The notes beneath the pieces are model-generated. The model did no database searches. It saw only the letters and a program-made list of their open reading frames with translations, and was not told the DNA's origin. 10,413 nt of DNA from Hemicentrotus pulcherrimus (Eukaryota; Echinodermata; Echinoidea; Camarodonta; Strongylocentrotidae), in NCBI GenBank assembly GCA_003118195.1, contig BEXV01000065.1, positions 339,885 through 350,297 of the forward strand. The letters run 5' to 3'. Shown one piece after another: positions 1-7,561 of the stretch (position 1 is its first letter; every line of letters begins with the position of its first letter). Position numbers and translations under genes: made by a program.

Positions 1-194
1 GGTCTGGATCTCAACAGAGGAAATATAAATTGACAAGAGAAGCAGTATGAAGAAGTCAAGTCAAGTCCTAAAACCAACACTGTCGTCCACAAACCTATGG
101 CGTGATTGATGGTGAAACTTGTTAATCATTTCTTTTCACCCTGTTAATTCAACGGTAATACTGGTTCACATTTTAAAAAAAATGTTCACCTTAC
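1..194 (-). other. Start of the first coding intron of the WDSUB1-like gene
   Basis: This is non-coding sequence immediately downstream, on the minus strand, of the first coding exon. It opens at 194 with the donor GTAAGG. The next exon is not in the window, so the rest of the gene lies off the left edge. No other feature is visible here. Confidence 0.7.
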
Positions 195-592
195 CTTGCA
201 CATGATTTCTTGTTGAGGTCCCACATCCAGAGTTCATTGTCTGCTCCTCCACTCAACAAATACTGTGAGTCTGGTGAGAAGACACACACCCGTATAATGG
301 GCTTGTTGGTGTGTTCAAACACGGCTACGGTCTCGCCATTGCTTGTGTCCCACACTATGATCTTCCCATCCGTCGAACAAGTCGCTAATCTCGTTCCAAA
401 CGCACTGAGAGCACACCAGTGAACATAGTATGAATGTCCAAGGAGCGGAGAAAAGGGGAGTTCTTCAAATGAAGTTGCGTCCCAGAGGCGAACAGTTTTA
501 TCTCCAGAGCATGTCGCTAGGAGGTTGCCAGAAAATGTGCAGCAGTTGACATCCTTGGAATGGGTATTCAAAATGTTTATTTGGCTTGCCAT
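195..592 (-). CDS. WDSUB1: First coding exon of a WDSUB1-like WD40 protein (partial gene)
   Basis: This exon encodes the N-terminal 132 residues plus two bases of a WD40 propeller protein. Three WD repeats are visible, at about residues 11-38, 52-82 and 93-124, each ending in a WD or close variant (RLWD, IVWD, MWD). The pattern DVNCC-FS-LLATCS-DKT near the start and the STDG and FSPDS motifs match, from memory, the N-terminus of animal WDSUB1. That protein combines WD repeats with a SAM domain and a U-box, and the U-box type acts as a ubiquitin ligase; those C-terminal domains would lie beyond the left edge. The exon ends at 195 with AAG before the donor GTAAGG, leaving a phase-2 junction. 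The ATG at 592-590 is chosen because a strong acceptor precedes it by 5 nt. Another WD40 family remains possible, but length and motif order favour WDSUB1. Confidence 0.8.
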
Positions 593-615
593 AATGTCTG
601 TAAGAAGAAGAAAAT
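593..615 (-). other. Splice acceptor and 5-nt leader before the WDSUB1-like ATG
   Basis: Read on the minus strand, a pyrimidine-rich run ending TTCTTCTTCTTACAG abuts the leader ACATT and then ATG. The AG is at 599-598 and the exon starts at 597. This implies at least one non-coding exon further upstream, at higher coordinates, so the 593-1396 region and possibly the whole transposon could lie in a 5' UTR intron. The acceptor is seen; the upstream exon is inferred. Confidence 0.65.
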
Positions 616-702
616 GGGGGGAAAAAACCTGTAAAACAATATCGAGACCTCCTAGTCCTACTAGTCAAACATTTGGCTAATGTACATAAACATCAAAGAC
701 CC

Positions 703-742
703 AGGGTTAGGGTTAGCCTTAGGGTTAGAGTTAGGTTTAGGA
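703..742 (+). repeat. Interstitial telomere-like (TTAGGG)-type tract
   Basis: About six degenerate hexamers run in tandem, including GGGTTAGGGTTAG, TTAGGGTTAG, AGTTAGG and TTTAGG. The unit resembles the TTAGGG telomere repeat common to most animals, but the tract is short, imperfect and flanked by ordinary sequence. It is an internal remnant or chance microsatellite, not a chromosome end. Confidence 0.6.
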
Positions 743-1007
743 TTATGTTAAGTATTTCTTAAAAAGCTTAAGTCTCGAGATTTAGCTTCATTGGTGAAGT
801 TTTTGGTACCCTACGAACGTTTGGTCAATTTTAGTGGTGGGGTATTCTAAATTTGTTCCAAACAAATTTTTTATCATGCAAATGTTAATATATTCAAATA
901 GGTCTATCAGTTATCATATCTACAATCAGGAAACTGTCTTGACAGTGCTGTGTTTGATTTTTTAGAAGGAAGAGTCCACTAATGTGGCACTACTGAACTT
1001 TGATTGA
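743..1007. other. Non-coding flank with no recognised feature
   Basis: AT-rich sequence lies between the telomere-like tract and the MITE-like repeat. I see no open frame with coding character and no obvious repeat. If the 5' UTR intron idea is right, it is intronic to the WDSUB1-like gene. Confidence 0.4.
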
Positions 1008-1213
1008 AGCGGTAGTTCAACTCTCGCTGCAGATTTTTATCATGGATGTCAATTTTGACCCATAATTTCCTAAAAAAATGGACCATTAAACGGATTATTT
1101 TAGTCAAGTTGGTAAGTGGAAACGAAGTAGTTAAGCCTAAAGATAATTTACAATAATATGCAGCCAAATAAGAGGCTTAACGAACGAAAGAGCCTGAAAA
1201 TTTGGTCTAGTCG
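1008..1213 (+). mobile_element. MITE-like repeat, copy 1 (outside the Harbinger element)
   Basis: This stretch shares two conserved blocks, in the same order and orientation, with 8727-8914. Near the start is AACTCTCGCTGCA (1019-1031), and near the end are GAGGCT, AACGAACGAAAGAG and TCTAG (1164-1210). The interior has diverged. Its right end, AATTTGGTCTAGTC at 1199-1212, is the exact reverse complement of the left end of copy 2 (8731-8744), which suggests terminal inverted repeats. The left edge is blurred. It has no coding capacity. Confidence 0.5.
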
Positions 1214-1396
1214 GGTGTGGGAAGGGGGATTACAGACGCATTTTAGTTTAGTTTTATGTTAACAGTTAACATATCACTCTTAAAACACAGGGGTATGGGT
1301 GACAATGAAGGCTAGGCGATATCACTATACAATTATCATATTTCATAAAGTCACCTAGCCAAGTCGTCTACTACTAAGTAGATCGTCTAGTGTAAT

Positions 1397-1399
1397 AAT
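1397..1399. repeat. Left target-site duplication (AAT)
   Basis: AAT directly abuts the left terminal inverted repeat and is matched by AAT at 9824-9826. A three-base duplication is the length expected of PIF/Harbinger transposases, although TWA is the usual sequence. Confidence 0.6.
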
Positions 1400-1450
1400 A
1401 GCGAGCTTTAGATTTTGACACCGAACGACCTCGACTACGAGTGACGTCAT
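1400..1450 (+). repeat. Left terminal inverted repeat of the Harbinger element
   Basis: The 51-nt terminus begins AGCGAGCTTTAGATTTT and ends GTGACGTCAT. It pairs with the reverse complement of 9772-9823 over the whole length, with one mismatch (G in TCGACTACG against T in the partner) and one missing C after GATTTT. It ends in the CRE palindrome TGACGTCA (1442-1449). Confidence 0.92.
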
Positions 1451-1532
1451 TGTTATGCTCGTCGTCGAATCCACGTTGGGTCTCCCTTGCAAGCGCTTTA
1501 GATTGGCACATGACGCGATGCTAATGTTTAAA

Positions 1533-1558
1533 CGCATGCGCAGTGATACGCAGTGATA
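1533..1558 (+). promoter_or_regulatory. Left subterminal motif: NRF1-type palindrome and 10-bp tandem
   Basis: CGCATGCGCAGT (1533-1544) recurs exactly at 9752-9763 near the other end. It contains the NRF1-like palindrome GCATGC within CGCATGCGCA. It runs into two perfect copies of CGCAGTGATA (1539-1558). In Harbinger elements the Myb-like partner binds repeated subterminal motifs, so this is a candidate binding site; that role is inferred. Confidence 0.45.
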
Positions 1559-1705
1559 TACGCGACAATTTTTCTTTGTTACGTCATATCGATATCCAAT
1601 TGTAGATATCGGTCTCAACAGCTGGAATGGAACAGCTGATGGAAGGGAAAAAAGCTCGTCGATCAGCTGTTTTGTGTTTACAAACAAGCATCCGCATTCC
1701 ACAAT
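1559..1705 (+). promoter_or_regulatory. Likely promoter and 5' leader of the transposase gene
   Basis: This is the only space between the left end and the transposase ATG apart from the terminal motifs. It holds an ACGTCA half-CRE (1581-1586), an inverted CGATATC/GATATCG pair (1590-1596 and 1605-1611), and AACAGCTG at 1617-1624 and 1631-1638. A 10-bp inverted repeat, AACAGCTGAT (1631-1640) and ATCAGCTGTT (1662-1671), lies just ahead of the ATG. No clear TATA box is seen. Confidence 0.4.
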
Positions 1706-3694
1706 ATGGCAAATCTGCACTCTGTTCGTGAACTGCTGACATTTAGTTACTTCTTTGATATTCTTACTGACGAGGAATACTTATTCCTATATGAAGCTAA
1801 CAAGCCGACGAATCCTGACTTCAACTACAGGGAATACGAGAAGTTCAACCTCCAAAATTTCAATGACGATGAGTGTAAGGCGTACTTCAGGTAAGCCAAT
1901 TAACTTGTGTGAGCGGCGCACGGCTGGCTACATCCCCGTGTCTGTCGGGCTGGGCATATTGCGTAGGGCTGGTGTAACGCTGTAGGCCTCCTCACCAGAT
2001 TGGATATCTAAATCTGCAGAATATATTGCTCTAGACTCTATACAAGTAATATCATACTCATAGTATTAATCTCCAATATAATAGTCCAAATCCTACACAA
2101 ACCATCTGTGTTTACATACTACTAGGTCTAATCTAACTCCTCCATTTGCTTCGGAACAGTTTCTTTCACATCGTCATTAATTATGATCGCATGACCCAGA
2201 GAAAAAAATTACTCTTAGTTTTAAACAAGCTTGCCTGCATGAAAATAACACTTTTCAATTTGTTTTGCATTGAATTCTATGCAAAATTTGGGGGCTCTTT
2301 TGGGCATTTCGGGGGCTAATTCGCCCTGAGCCCCCGTGCATTTTTTTCCCTGGAATGACCAGAACTCCAGTTTATCTTTATTATTGACCTCTAACACTAC
2401 AGCAACAAATTTAGGCGACATCGTTACATATGCATTGTGCAAAGCGTATTATTTTTAACCCAATATCAGCTGCTTTTACCAGGGTCTCCTCGTCTTTCTT
2501 TTAGATAACTTTGTTTTTATCATAGCCATAATTTGTAATTTTGCATTGTAAATGTGTAATGATCTAATATTATGCTCTCTATGTCGATCATTTGAAAGAG
2601 AGATGAATGAATATCTTATCTTATCTTAATATTTCACCAATTCAATTGAAGTCCTGCCGTTACTTCAATGTTTTAAACACAAAAATCTTCACAAATTATG
2701 TCATTACAATTGGGCATTTACGTACTGGTCAAACCCATAAAATTATAATATATTCTAGTAAATATATATATATATTGTTTCCTTTTTCAGGTTCATGAAG
2801 AATGACATTGCAAGACTGAAGGAGGCCCTGAAAATTCCAGACAAAATCAAGTGCGAGAACGGATCAATTGTGGATGGATTGGAAGGACTATGCATCCTGC
2901 TGGCAAGGTATGCATACCCATGTCGCTACGGGGATATGGTCAGGACCTTTTCTCGATCCGTCTCAGTGTTGAGCCTTATCTGCAAAGAAGTGACTAATCA
3001 TGTGTACGATAATTTCAATAATCCATTGCTTAATTCACTTCGTCAAGATTGTCTGTCTCCTCAGAATCTAGAGAAGTATGCGAGAGCCATTTTCAACAAG
3101 GGGGCAGCGATTGCCAATTGTTGGGGTTTTGTTGACGGTACGGTGAGAGCGATCTGTAGGCCCAAAGAACTACAGAGAGTCATGTACAACGGCCATAAAC
3201 GAGTCCACGCCATGAAGTTCCAGTCAGTGGTAGCTGCAAATGGCCTTGTTGTACATCTCTTTGGACCTGTAGAAGGTAGACGGCATGATAGCCACATGCT
3301 AAGAGAATCTGGACTGCTGGGTCAACTAGAGGAGTTGTCTGTTGATCAGGCAGGTAATGTTATGTGTATCTATGGAGACCCTGCCTACCCCTTACGGGCC
3401 CAGTTGCAGGCACCGTTCAAGGGCCACAACTTGACAGAGGTTGAGCAGGCGTACAATAAGGCCATGAGTAGTGTTCGCATTGCAGTAGAGTGGTTGTTTG
3501 GCGACATCACCAGCTTTTTTAAGTTTGTAGACTTTAAGAAGACACAGAAAGTGGGATTGTCAGCTGTAGGGAAGATGTACTCGGTGTGTGCTCTTTTGAC
3601 GAATGCCCACACATGTTTGTATGGTAACTGCACATCTCAGTACTTCGAGGTCGATCCTCCAACATTGGAAGAATACTTTCAGCTGGCAGTGTAG
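1706..3694 (+). CDS. Harbinger (HARBI1-like) DDE transposase, two exons
   Basis: This enzyme catalyses cut-and-paste transposition of the element. Exons 1706-1890 and 2791-3694 join through a GT-AG intron (AG|GTAAGC donor, TTTTTCAG acceptor). The codon split across the junction is AGG and the frame stays open, giving 362 residues, within the normal family range. The DDE_Tnp_4-type catalytic domain is in exon 2. First Asp: D177 in WGFVDGT (codon 3134-3136). Second Asp: D258 in YGDPAYPL. Glu: E295 in RIAVEWLFG. The family motif GRRHD is at residues 224-228. Spacing is 80 and 36 residues between the acidic positions. All three are present and no stop or frameshift was found. The start has an A at -3 (CAATATGG). 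It faces the Myb-like gene tail to tail. A domesticated HARBI1 is unlikely, since matching inverted repeats flank it. Confidence 0.92.
2305..2340. repeat. G/C-rich hairpin in the transposase intron
   Basis: GGGGGCT (2311-2317) and AGCCCCC (2329-2335) form a perfect 7-bp stem around an 11-nt loop. Flanking GCA and TGC could extend it across a short bulge. It sits in a G-rich patch with GGGGGCTC just before (2290-2297). It may be a fragment of another repeat. Confidence 0.4.
2520..2632 (+). repeat. Possible retroelement 3' tail with ATCTT repeats
   Basis: An AT-rich stretch with TGTAAATGTG ends in GATGAATGAATATC followed by TTATC/TTATCTTA pentamer repeats (2612-2628). Short tandem tails after an AT-rich 3' UTR-like stretch are typical of LINE or SINE insertions. 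No coding part of a LINE is present, so identity rests on form alone. Confidence 0.25.
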
Positions 3695-4176
3695 GTCCTG
3701 CAATATTGATCTGTTCATAAATTTGCTATTCATTTGTAATCATTTATATATAATTATTTCTCAGTTCATTTTGAGTACTGGTCATTTTGCAGCTATACAG
3801 TACCGGTACATGTAAAATGTATATACTACAGCCTGCTGAATTAAAACCATGGCATGGTATTTGCCATGTATGTCATCTGATAATGCATTTCTTTAATACT
3901 TCATTGCCCTTTACAATGTTACTATTATTACCATCATCTGTCTACAATGGTTCACTGCTTCTTTTTGCTAATTTCTCAGCAAATTTTGTTTCTGTTTATT
4001 TTATCTGTTGGATAAAAGCAGGAGTACTATTTGCAATTCATGGATAATCCTAAAGGTACATGTACATGTATGTGTTGTCGAGGCTGCAATTTTCTTAAAT
4101 GTTTTTGAGAAAAAAAACATAGAGCATAATATGTGTTCCTGATTTCTTTCTTTTTTCAACACTATGTTGAAATAAA
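3695..4176 (+). other. Likely 3' UTR of the transposase gene, ending at a poly(A) signal
   Basis: Non-coding AT-rich sequence follows the TAG stop. A canonical AATAAA is at 4171-4176, after TATGTTG, with further AATAAA-like sites at about 4244 and 4397-4410. Which signal is used cannot be told from sequence. Confidence 0.45.
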
Positions 4177-4640
4177 GATATTTTTTTAAAGTTGAACTTG
4201 GGTCACAACACAGCTTAGGTTGAAAATTTGGATGATTTCAGACAATAAATAAGAAATTTGTCACTTTATTCATTATTGTACATTACCCTTCCTGCATCTA
4301 ATGTGTGTTACTAATATGCATTTAATATATACATTAAAATATTGTATAAAATGAATGTTCATGAATGTATGATGGAGAAAAAAAAGATGCAGAAACCAAT
4401 AAACCGAATAAAATCAAATAATTACTAATACTTGATTCAATTGCAAACTAAGTTACCTGTTATCTTTTATATGCTGTGATTAGAGAAGCTTTTAAATGAA
4501 TTCCGATTACTGCTCTATAAAAATAAATGATGTAAATATACTACATGTACACTGCAATACCTTTTTTTGAGGAAAAATATATATTGTTAAAGAGCAAGAT
4601 AAATATATATTCAATATTTAAATGTTAATTCGAAAATTGT
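4177..4640. other. AT-rich spacer between the two transposon genes, no gene seen
   Basis: Long runs of A and T with scattered ATATAT and TACATGTA words. I find no open frame with coding character and no clear repeat unit. Confidence 0.5.
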
Positions 4641-4873
4641 TTTTTTTTTGTAAGTAACATTTTCTTAATGTTATCATTATACATGTATAGTTCCTTTCAT
4701 TTGTATTTATATTTATTTCTAGAATATTGTGTATGATTCTTTCTAATTTGTATGTTTTCAATGTTTTGAATTTTTGTAAATTCATTTTTACTTTAGCCGC
4801 TGGCTACAATGTAAATAAAATACCTAGAATTGGATTGAAATGAATTGAATTGAATTGAATTGAATTGAATTGA
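4641..4873 (+). repeat. LINE-like 3' tail ending in (TGAAT)n
   Basis: AT-rich sequence runs into CTTTAGCCGCTGGCTACA, ATGTAAATAAAA and then a pure TGAAT pentamer array of about 6.6 units (4841-4873). A short conserved end followed by a simple pentamer tail is the usual look of a 5'-truncated non-LTR retrotransposon. The family cannot be named and the left edge is uncertain. The array also gives spurious open frames on the minus strand. Confidence 0.4.
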
Positions 4874-4907
4874 TAAAGGGGGGCAGAGATAAAGAGTTAT
4901 ATATGTA

Positions 4908-4992
4908 TAGAGAAAGAAGGGGAGAGACTAAGAGAGAGAGAGAGAGAGGGAGAAAATACAGAGAAATCAAGAGGGAGATAAAAGAGAGGGGC
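4908..4992 (+). repeat. GA-rich purine tract with (AG)9 microsatellite
   Basis: The sequence is nearly all A and G. Its pure core is (AG)9 at 4931-4948, with GGGAGA and GAGAG variants around it. It is a simple repeat with no coding role. Confidence 0.8.
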
Positions 4993-5700
4993 GAGTGGTT
5001 CATATTCAAGTAAAATGTGAAGGATTCATTTCTCAAACACACAAGCTTAGCATACAACCAGGTATGTTCACTTTCCAGTTCGGTCACCTATTTACCACAC
5101 ATGAGAAGACACACACATACACAAGGTTGAAGCCAAAGGTTAACATACTATATCTCATTTAAAAGTATATTTCTTTTTTTTTTTCAATGAAAGATTTGAT
5201 GTCAATCTTAGTCAAAACATTATATATTTTCTAATTTTTCCTCATTAGCATTATGACACCCTCTTATCAGTCGTATTTGTTCCATTCATCTAAATTTACA
5301 ACAACAATAACAAATCTGAAATGTTTTTGGTGAGGAATAGTGAGCCAAAATTATTAAAACTGTTTTGACCAAGATCAAAGTGGGGGATTGTGAGTAATGA
5401 AAACATGTACATAACACACACATGCGCATAATATCTGTTATTCACAAACCATACTGCAAAAAAAGAAAGACACTAATATTTGTATATCACATTATGATTT
5501 TTATTTCCAGTAGCATCATCTACATACGTAAATCAATGACTTATCAGCATTACAGCAATTGAGATATATTATTATATTCATTATGTTATTAAAAAACTGC
5601 AAACTCTGGGAATAAATATGGGAATAAATAGTGTAAATATATTATGCTATCGTACCGGTACTGTGAACAAAAATTCAGTTTCAACCACTATCACGCACAC
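4993..5700. other. AT-rich spacer, possible 3' UTR of the Myb-like gene
   Basis: No gene is seen. A minus-strand AATAAA (plus-strand TTTATT, 5500-5505) could end the Myb-like transcript. The part from 5525 to 5645 partly resembles 5880-6010: both contain ATTCATTA and later AATAAT or AATAGTGTAAATATATT. Confidence 0.35.
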
Positions 5701-5711
5701 AGGTATGTACA

Positions 5712-5868
5712 CAAGTTTGAGAAAAAATAGCATGTAAAATCACGTGATTTTTACCTTTGGGGGGGGGGGGGGGGCAAANTTTTCGGTCGGCGCGATTTTC
5801 TAATTTTCAGGAGTAAACAAAATAATAAGTTGGGCCCCCTCCCCTAAGAAATCCTGGATCCGCGTCTG
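5712..5868 (-). mobile_element. Possible hAT-type MITE fragment with poly-G tract
   Basis: TATGTACA at 5704-5711 and 5869-5876 gives an exact 8-bp flanking repeat, the hAT target length; the match extends to TATGTACACA. Read on the minus strand the right edge starts CAGACGCGGATCCAGGATTT, close to the CAGGGGCGGATCC-type ends I recall for hAT MITEs. The left edge starts CA but otherwise does not match, so the inverted repeat is poor. Inside are a 16-G run (5759-5774) and one undetermined base (N at 5779). Similar TATGTACA words are common here, so chance is possible. Confidence 0.4.
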
Positions 5869-6010
5869 TATGTACACATGTAAATAAATGCCTCATCATC
5901 ATAATATCAGTTGAAATATATAATATTCATTAGTATATAAGAATTTTTGTAAAATGTACAACATTGTGCTACGAACAGCAAAGTCTAGGAATGAATAATG
6001 TAAATATATT

Positions 6011-6212
6011 CACACATTTCACATTTAAGCAAGAAGCGGCTCATGAAATTATTAGTGTTGATGCAATAAATAGGATACAGAGAGTATGGTGGTGAAGAAA
6101 TAGGTTTCAAAGACTGTCACACACTTCACATATATCCAAGAATTAGCTCATGAAATTATTACAGTGTTGATGCAATAAATAGGATACAGTGAGTATGGTG
6201 GTGAAGAAATAG
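6011..6212 (+). repeat. Imperfect tandem duplication, about 93-95 bp per copy
   Basis: Copy 1 (6011-6103) and copy 2 (6118-6212) both run from CACA-TTCACAT through CTCATGAAATTATTA and TGATGCAATAAATAGGATAC to TATGGTGGTGAAGAAATAG. The copies are separated by 14 nt. The second half is nearly identical and the first half is more diverged. The block lies just beyond the stop of the Myb-like gene, probably in its 3' UTR. Confidence 0.85.
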
Positions 6213-6304
6213 ATCAATAATCCACAAAAAAGTCAAAGAAATGAAGTAAGAGTTGGACAAATGATTCAAAATCTCTAAAAACTGTCACACAAATGGTACA
6301 CTTC

Positions 6305-7561
6305 TTACTTTGTTTGCGTCTGTTGCATAAACAACATAAGCATGTTGTTCATTTGATTTGATTGCTGCATCATTTGCTGTTGCAACAGTTCAAACTTTCT
6401 GTCCCTCTCAGCCTCTTTCCTCTCCCTGTCCGCCTCTTGGTGCTTCCTCCTCTCTTGCTCTCTCTCCTCCTGCGCCTCCCTCTTTTTAGCCTCTTCCTTT
6501 CTCATCATCATCTCCTCTGCTCGGAATTCCCGCTCCATTTCTACCTTCATGGCCATATAGTGGATGGCCTCACTACCTGAATTTCGCCTCCGCTTAACCT
6601 CATCTTCTCCTTTCAATCTGTAGAATTATAAATAGAAATACCTGTAAATTAAAATTGAACTAAGAAAAGAAATTTGACTGATGTGCCTCTGCACATGTAT
6701 AGCCATGATAATATTTTAAGTGCCTAAAAAAAATATCATCTATGAACTTGATCTCTGACCTATATTTATATATCAATAAATAATCTTGTCATATCTCATC
6801 AGTGTACTAAGTTTGAGCAAATTCACTCAAATATTTCTAGAGTTATTACATAAAATAGAACATGTTGGACATGTTGGACAGGCAAGTTGACAAACAGACA
6901 ATTTGGAAACATAATGCCACTGCATGGTGGAGGCATAAAAATAAAAAAACTGCAGGTGTAGCAGTTACCTTACTACACAGCTTTGTTTGGGGAGCTGAAG
7001 AAGAAGATGAAAATATAAAAAGTTTGCACACAAAACACGCTGGACGGCAGACGATGCGCTAATGAATCTTGTCACATGTTATAGTTTTATCAAGTTTCTA
7101 TAGTCATTGTCAAAAGTGAATTAAGAGTTAAGGTGAATTATTTACCTCTTTGAGGTTTCACCAAATGTCTCTACCAGGCGTTTCCTCATCTCCACTCCAT
7201 CTACCTTCTTCTGTTCCTCCTTCTTTACGTCCTCCGCCTTGGCAGTGCTGGTCTCTGCCCCTTCCTCCAAGAGTAGGAGTTCCTCTAGCATGGAGATCGA
7301 ATCTGTCTGCAGTTTGCCTTCCTCAGGAGCAATTCCGGATGCCCTTTTCTCCATTGCATTTTTTTGCTTGTTCTTCGTTTGCAGGTGAACATACCTGTCA
7401 CGTACTGCACGCTGGTCGACTTTGAACGCATGTTTTTGAAGGTTCTCAGCAATGTCCGTCCAGGCTTTTCCCCTCTCCTTCGTCCCCTTTCTGTGACCAA
7501 ACGGGTTAACAGCAGAAACCTCAATTAATAGCGTCCGGTCCCGCTCGTCAGACCATGTCAT
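6305..7561 (-). CDS. Harbinger Myb/SANT-like DNA-binding protein, two exons
   Basis: This is the second protein of autonomous Harbinger elements, thought to bind the element ends and help the transposase enter the nucleus; the vertebrate relative is NAIF1. Exons 7561-7146 and 6617-6305 join by a GT-AG intron (AAAGAG|GTAAAT donor, TTCTACAG acceptor). The split codon is AGA and the total is 242 residues. The Myb-like trihelix spans about residues 3-65, with W3 in TWSDERD, W34 in KERGKAWTDIAENL and QRAVRDRY at 50-57. RASGIAPE (73-80) follows, a motif common after this domain. Exon 2 has a basic KRRRNSG patch (147-153), possibly nuclear targeting, then a charged coiled coil (about 160-215) and a Gln/Met-rich tail. 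The ATG at 7561-7559 is chosen because a polypyrimidine-AG acceptor lies just upstream (7570-7569). An unspliced start at 7606 would translate that acceptor. Confidence 0.85.
6618..7145 (-). other. Intron of the Myb-like gene
   Basis: The 528-bp intron opens GTAAAT at 7145 and closes CTACAG at 6618. It carries a SINE-like repeat on the plus strand at about 6795-6950. The rest is AT-rich without recognisable content. Confidence 0.8.
6795..6950 (+). mobile_element. SINE-like dispersed repeat in the Myb-gene intron
   Basis: The stretch holds TTTCTAGAGTTATTACA, GGACATGTTGGACAGGCA, GACAAACAGACAATTTGG, AACATAATGCC and GGAGGCATAAAAATAAAA in order. From memory this layout resembles a repeat widespread in marine invertebrate genomes: GTTATTGC, then GGACGGACAGACAGAC, then ATAATGCCTCC paired with GGAGGCATAAAAA. 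ATGCC (6914-6918) pairs with GGCAT (6932-6936). The family name and left edge are unknown. Confidence 0.45.

Larger units (their letters stand above)
1891..2790 (+). other. Intron of the transposase gene
   Basis: The 900-bp intron opens GTAAGCC and closes with a pyrimidine run and TTTTTCAG after an (AT)n stretch at 2764-2775. It contains a G/C-rich hairpin at 2305-2339 and a possible retroelement tail near 2598-2630. A minus-strand open stretch at 2221-2442 overlaps the hairpin and shows no recognisable domain. Confidence 0.8.

Noticed and set aside
703..742. True chromosome end
   Set aside because: The tract is about 40 bp, degenerate and flanked by ordinary sequence including a gene exon.
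1300..1360. GGCTAGG/CCTAGCC hairpin left of the transposon
   Set aside because: Only a 7-bp stem with a loop of more than 30 nt; easily chance in this sequence.
1355..1720. Open minus-strand frame of about 120 codons
   Set aside because: It runs through the left inverted repeat and the transposase leader and start, with no recognisable domain.
2221..2442. Open minus-strand frame in the transposase intron
   Set aside because: No family recognised; it lies across a G-rich hairpin within an intron and is short.
3061..3633. Minus-strand open frames opposite transposase exon 2
   Set aside because: They are antisense shadows of the well-supported transposase frame.
1706..3694. Domesticated host HARBI1 gene
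   Set aside because: Matching inverted repeats, flanking AAT and a partner Myb-like gene show it belongs to a transposon.
4824..5087. Open minus-strand frame of 87 codons
   Set aside because: Produced by the (TGAAT)n and GA repeats; the translation is low complexity (Ser/Leu and Ile/Gln/Phe runs).
6011..6212. CRISPR-like array
   Set aside because: Only two long imperfect copies with a 14-nt gap, in an animal-type genome with introns.
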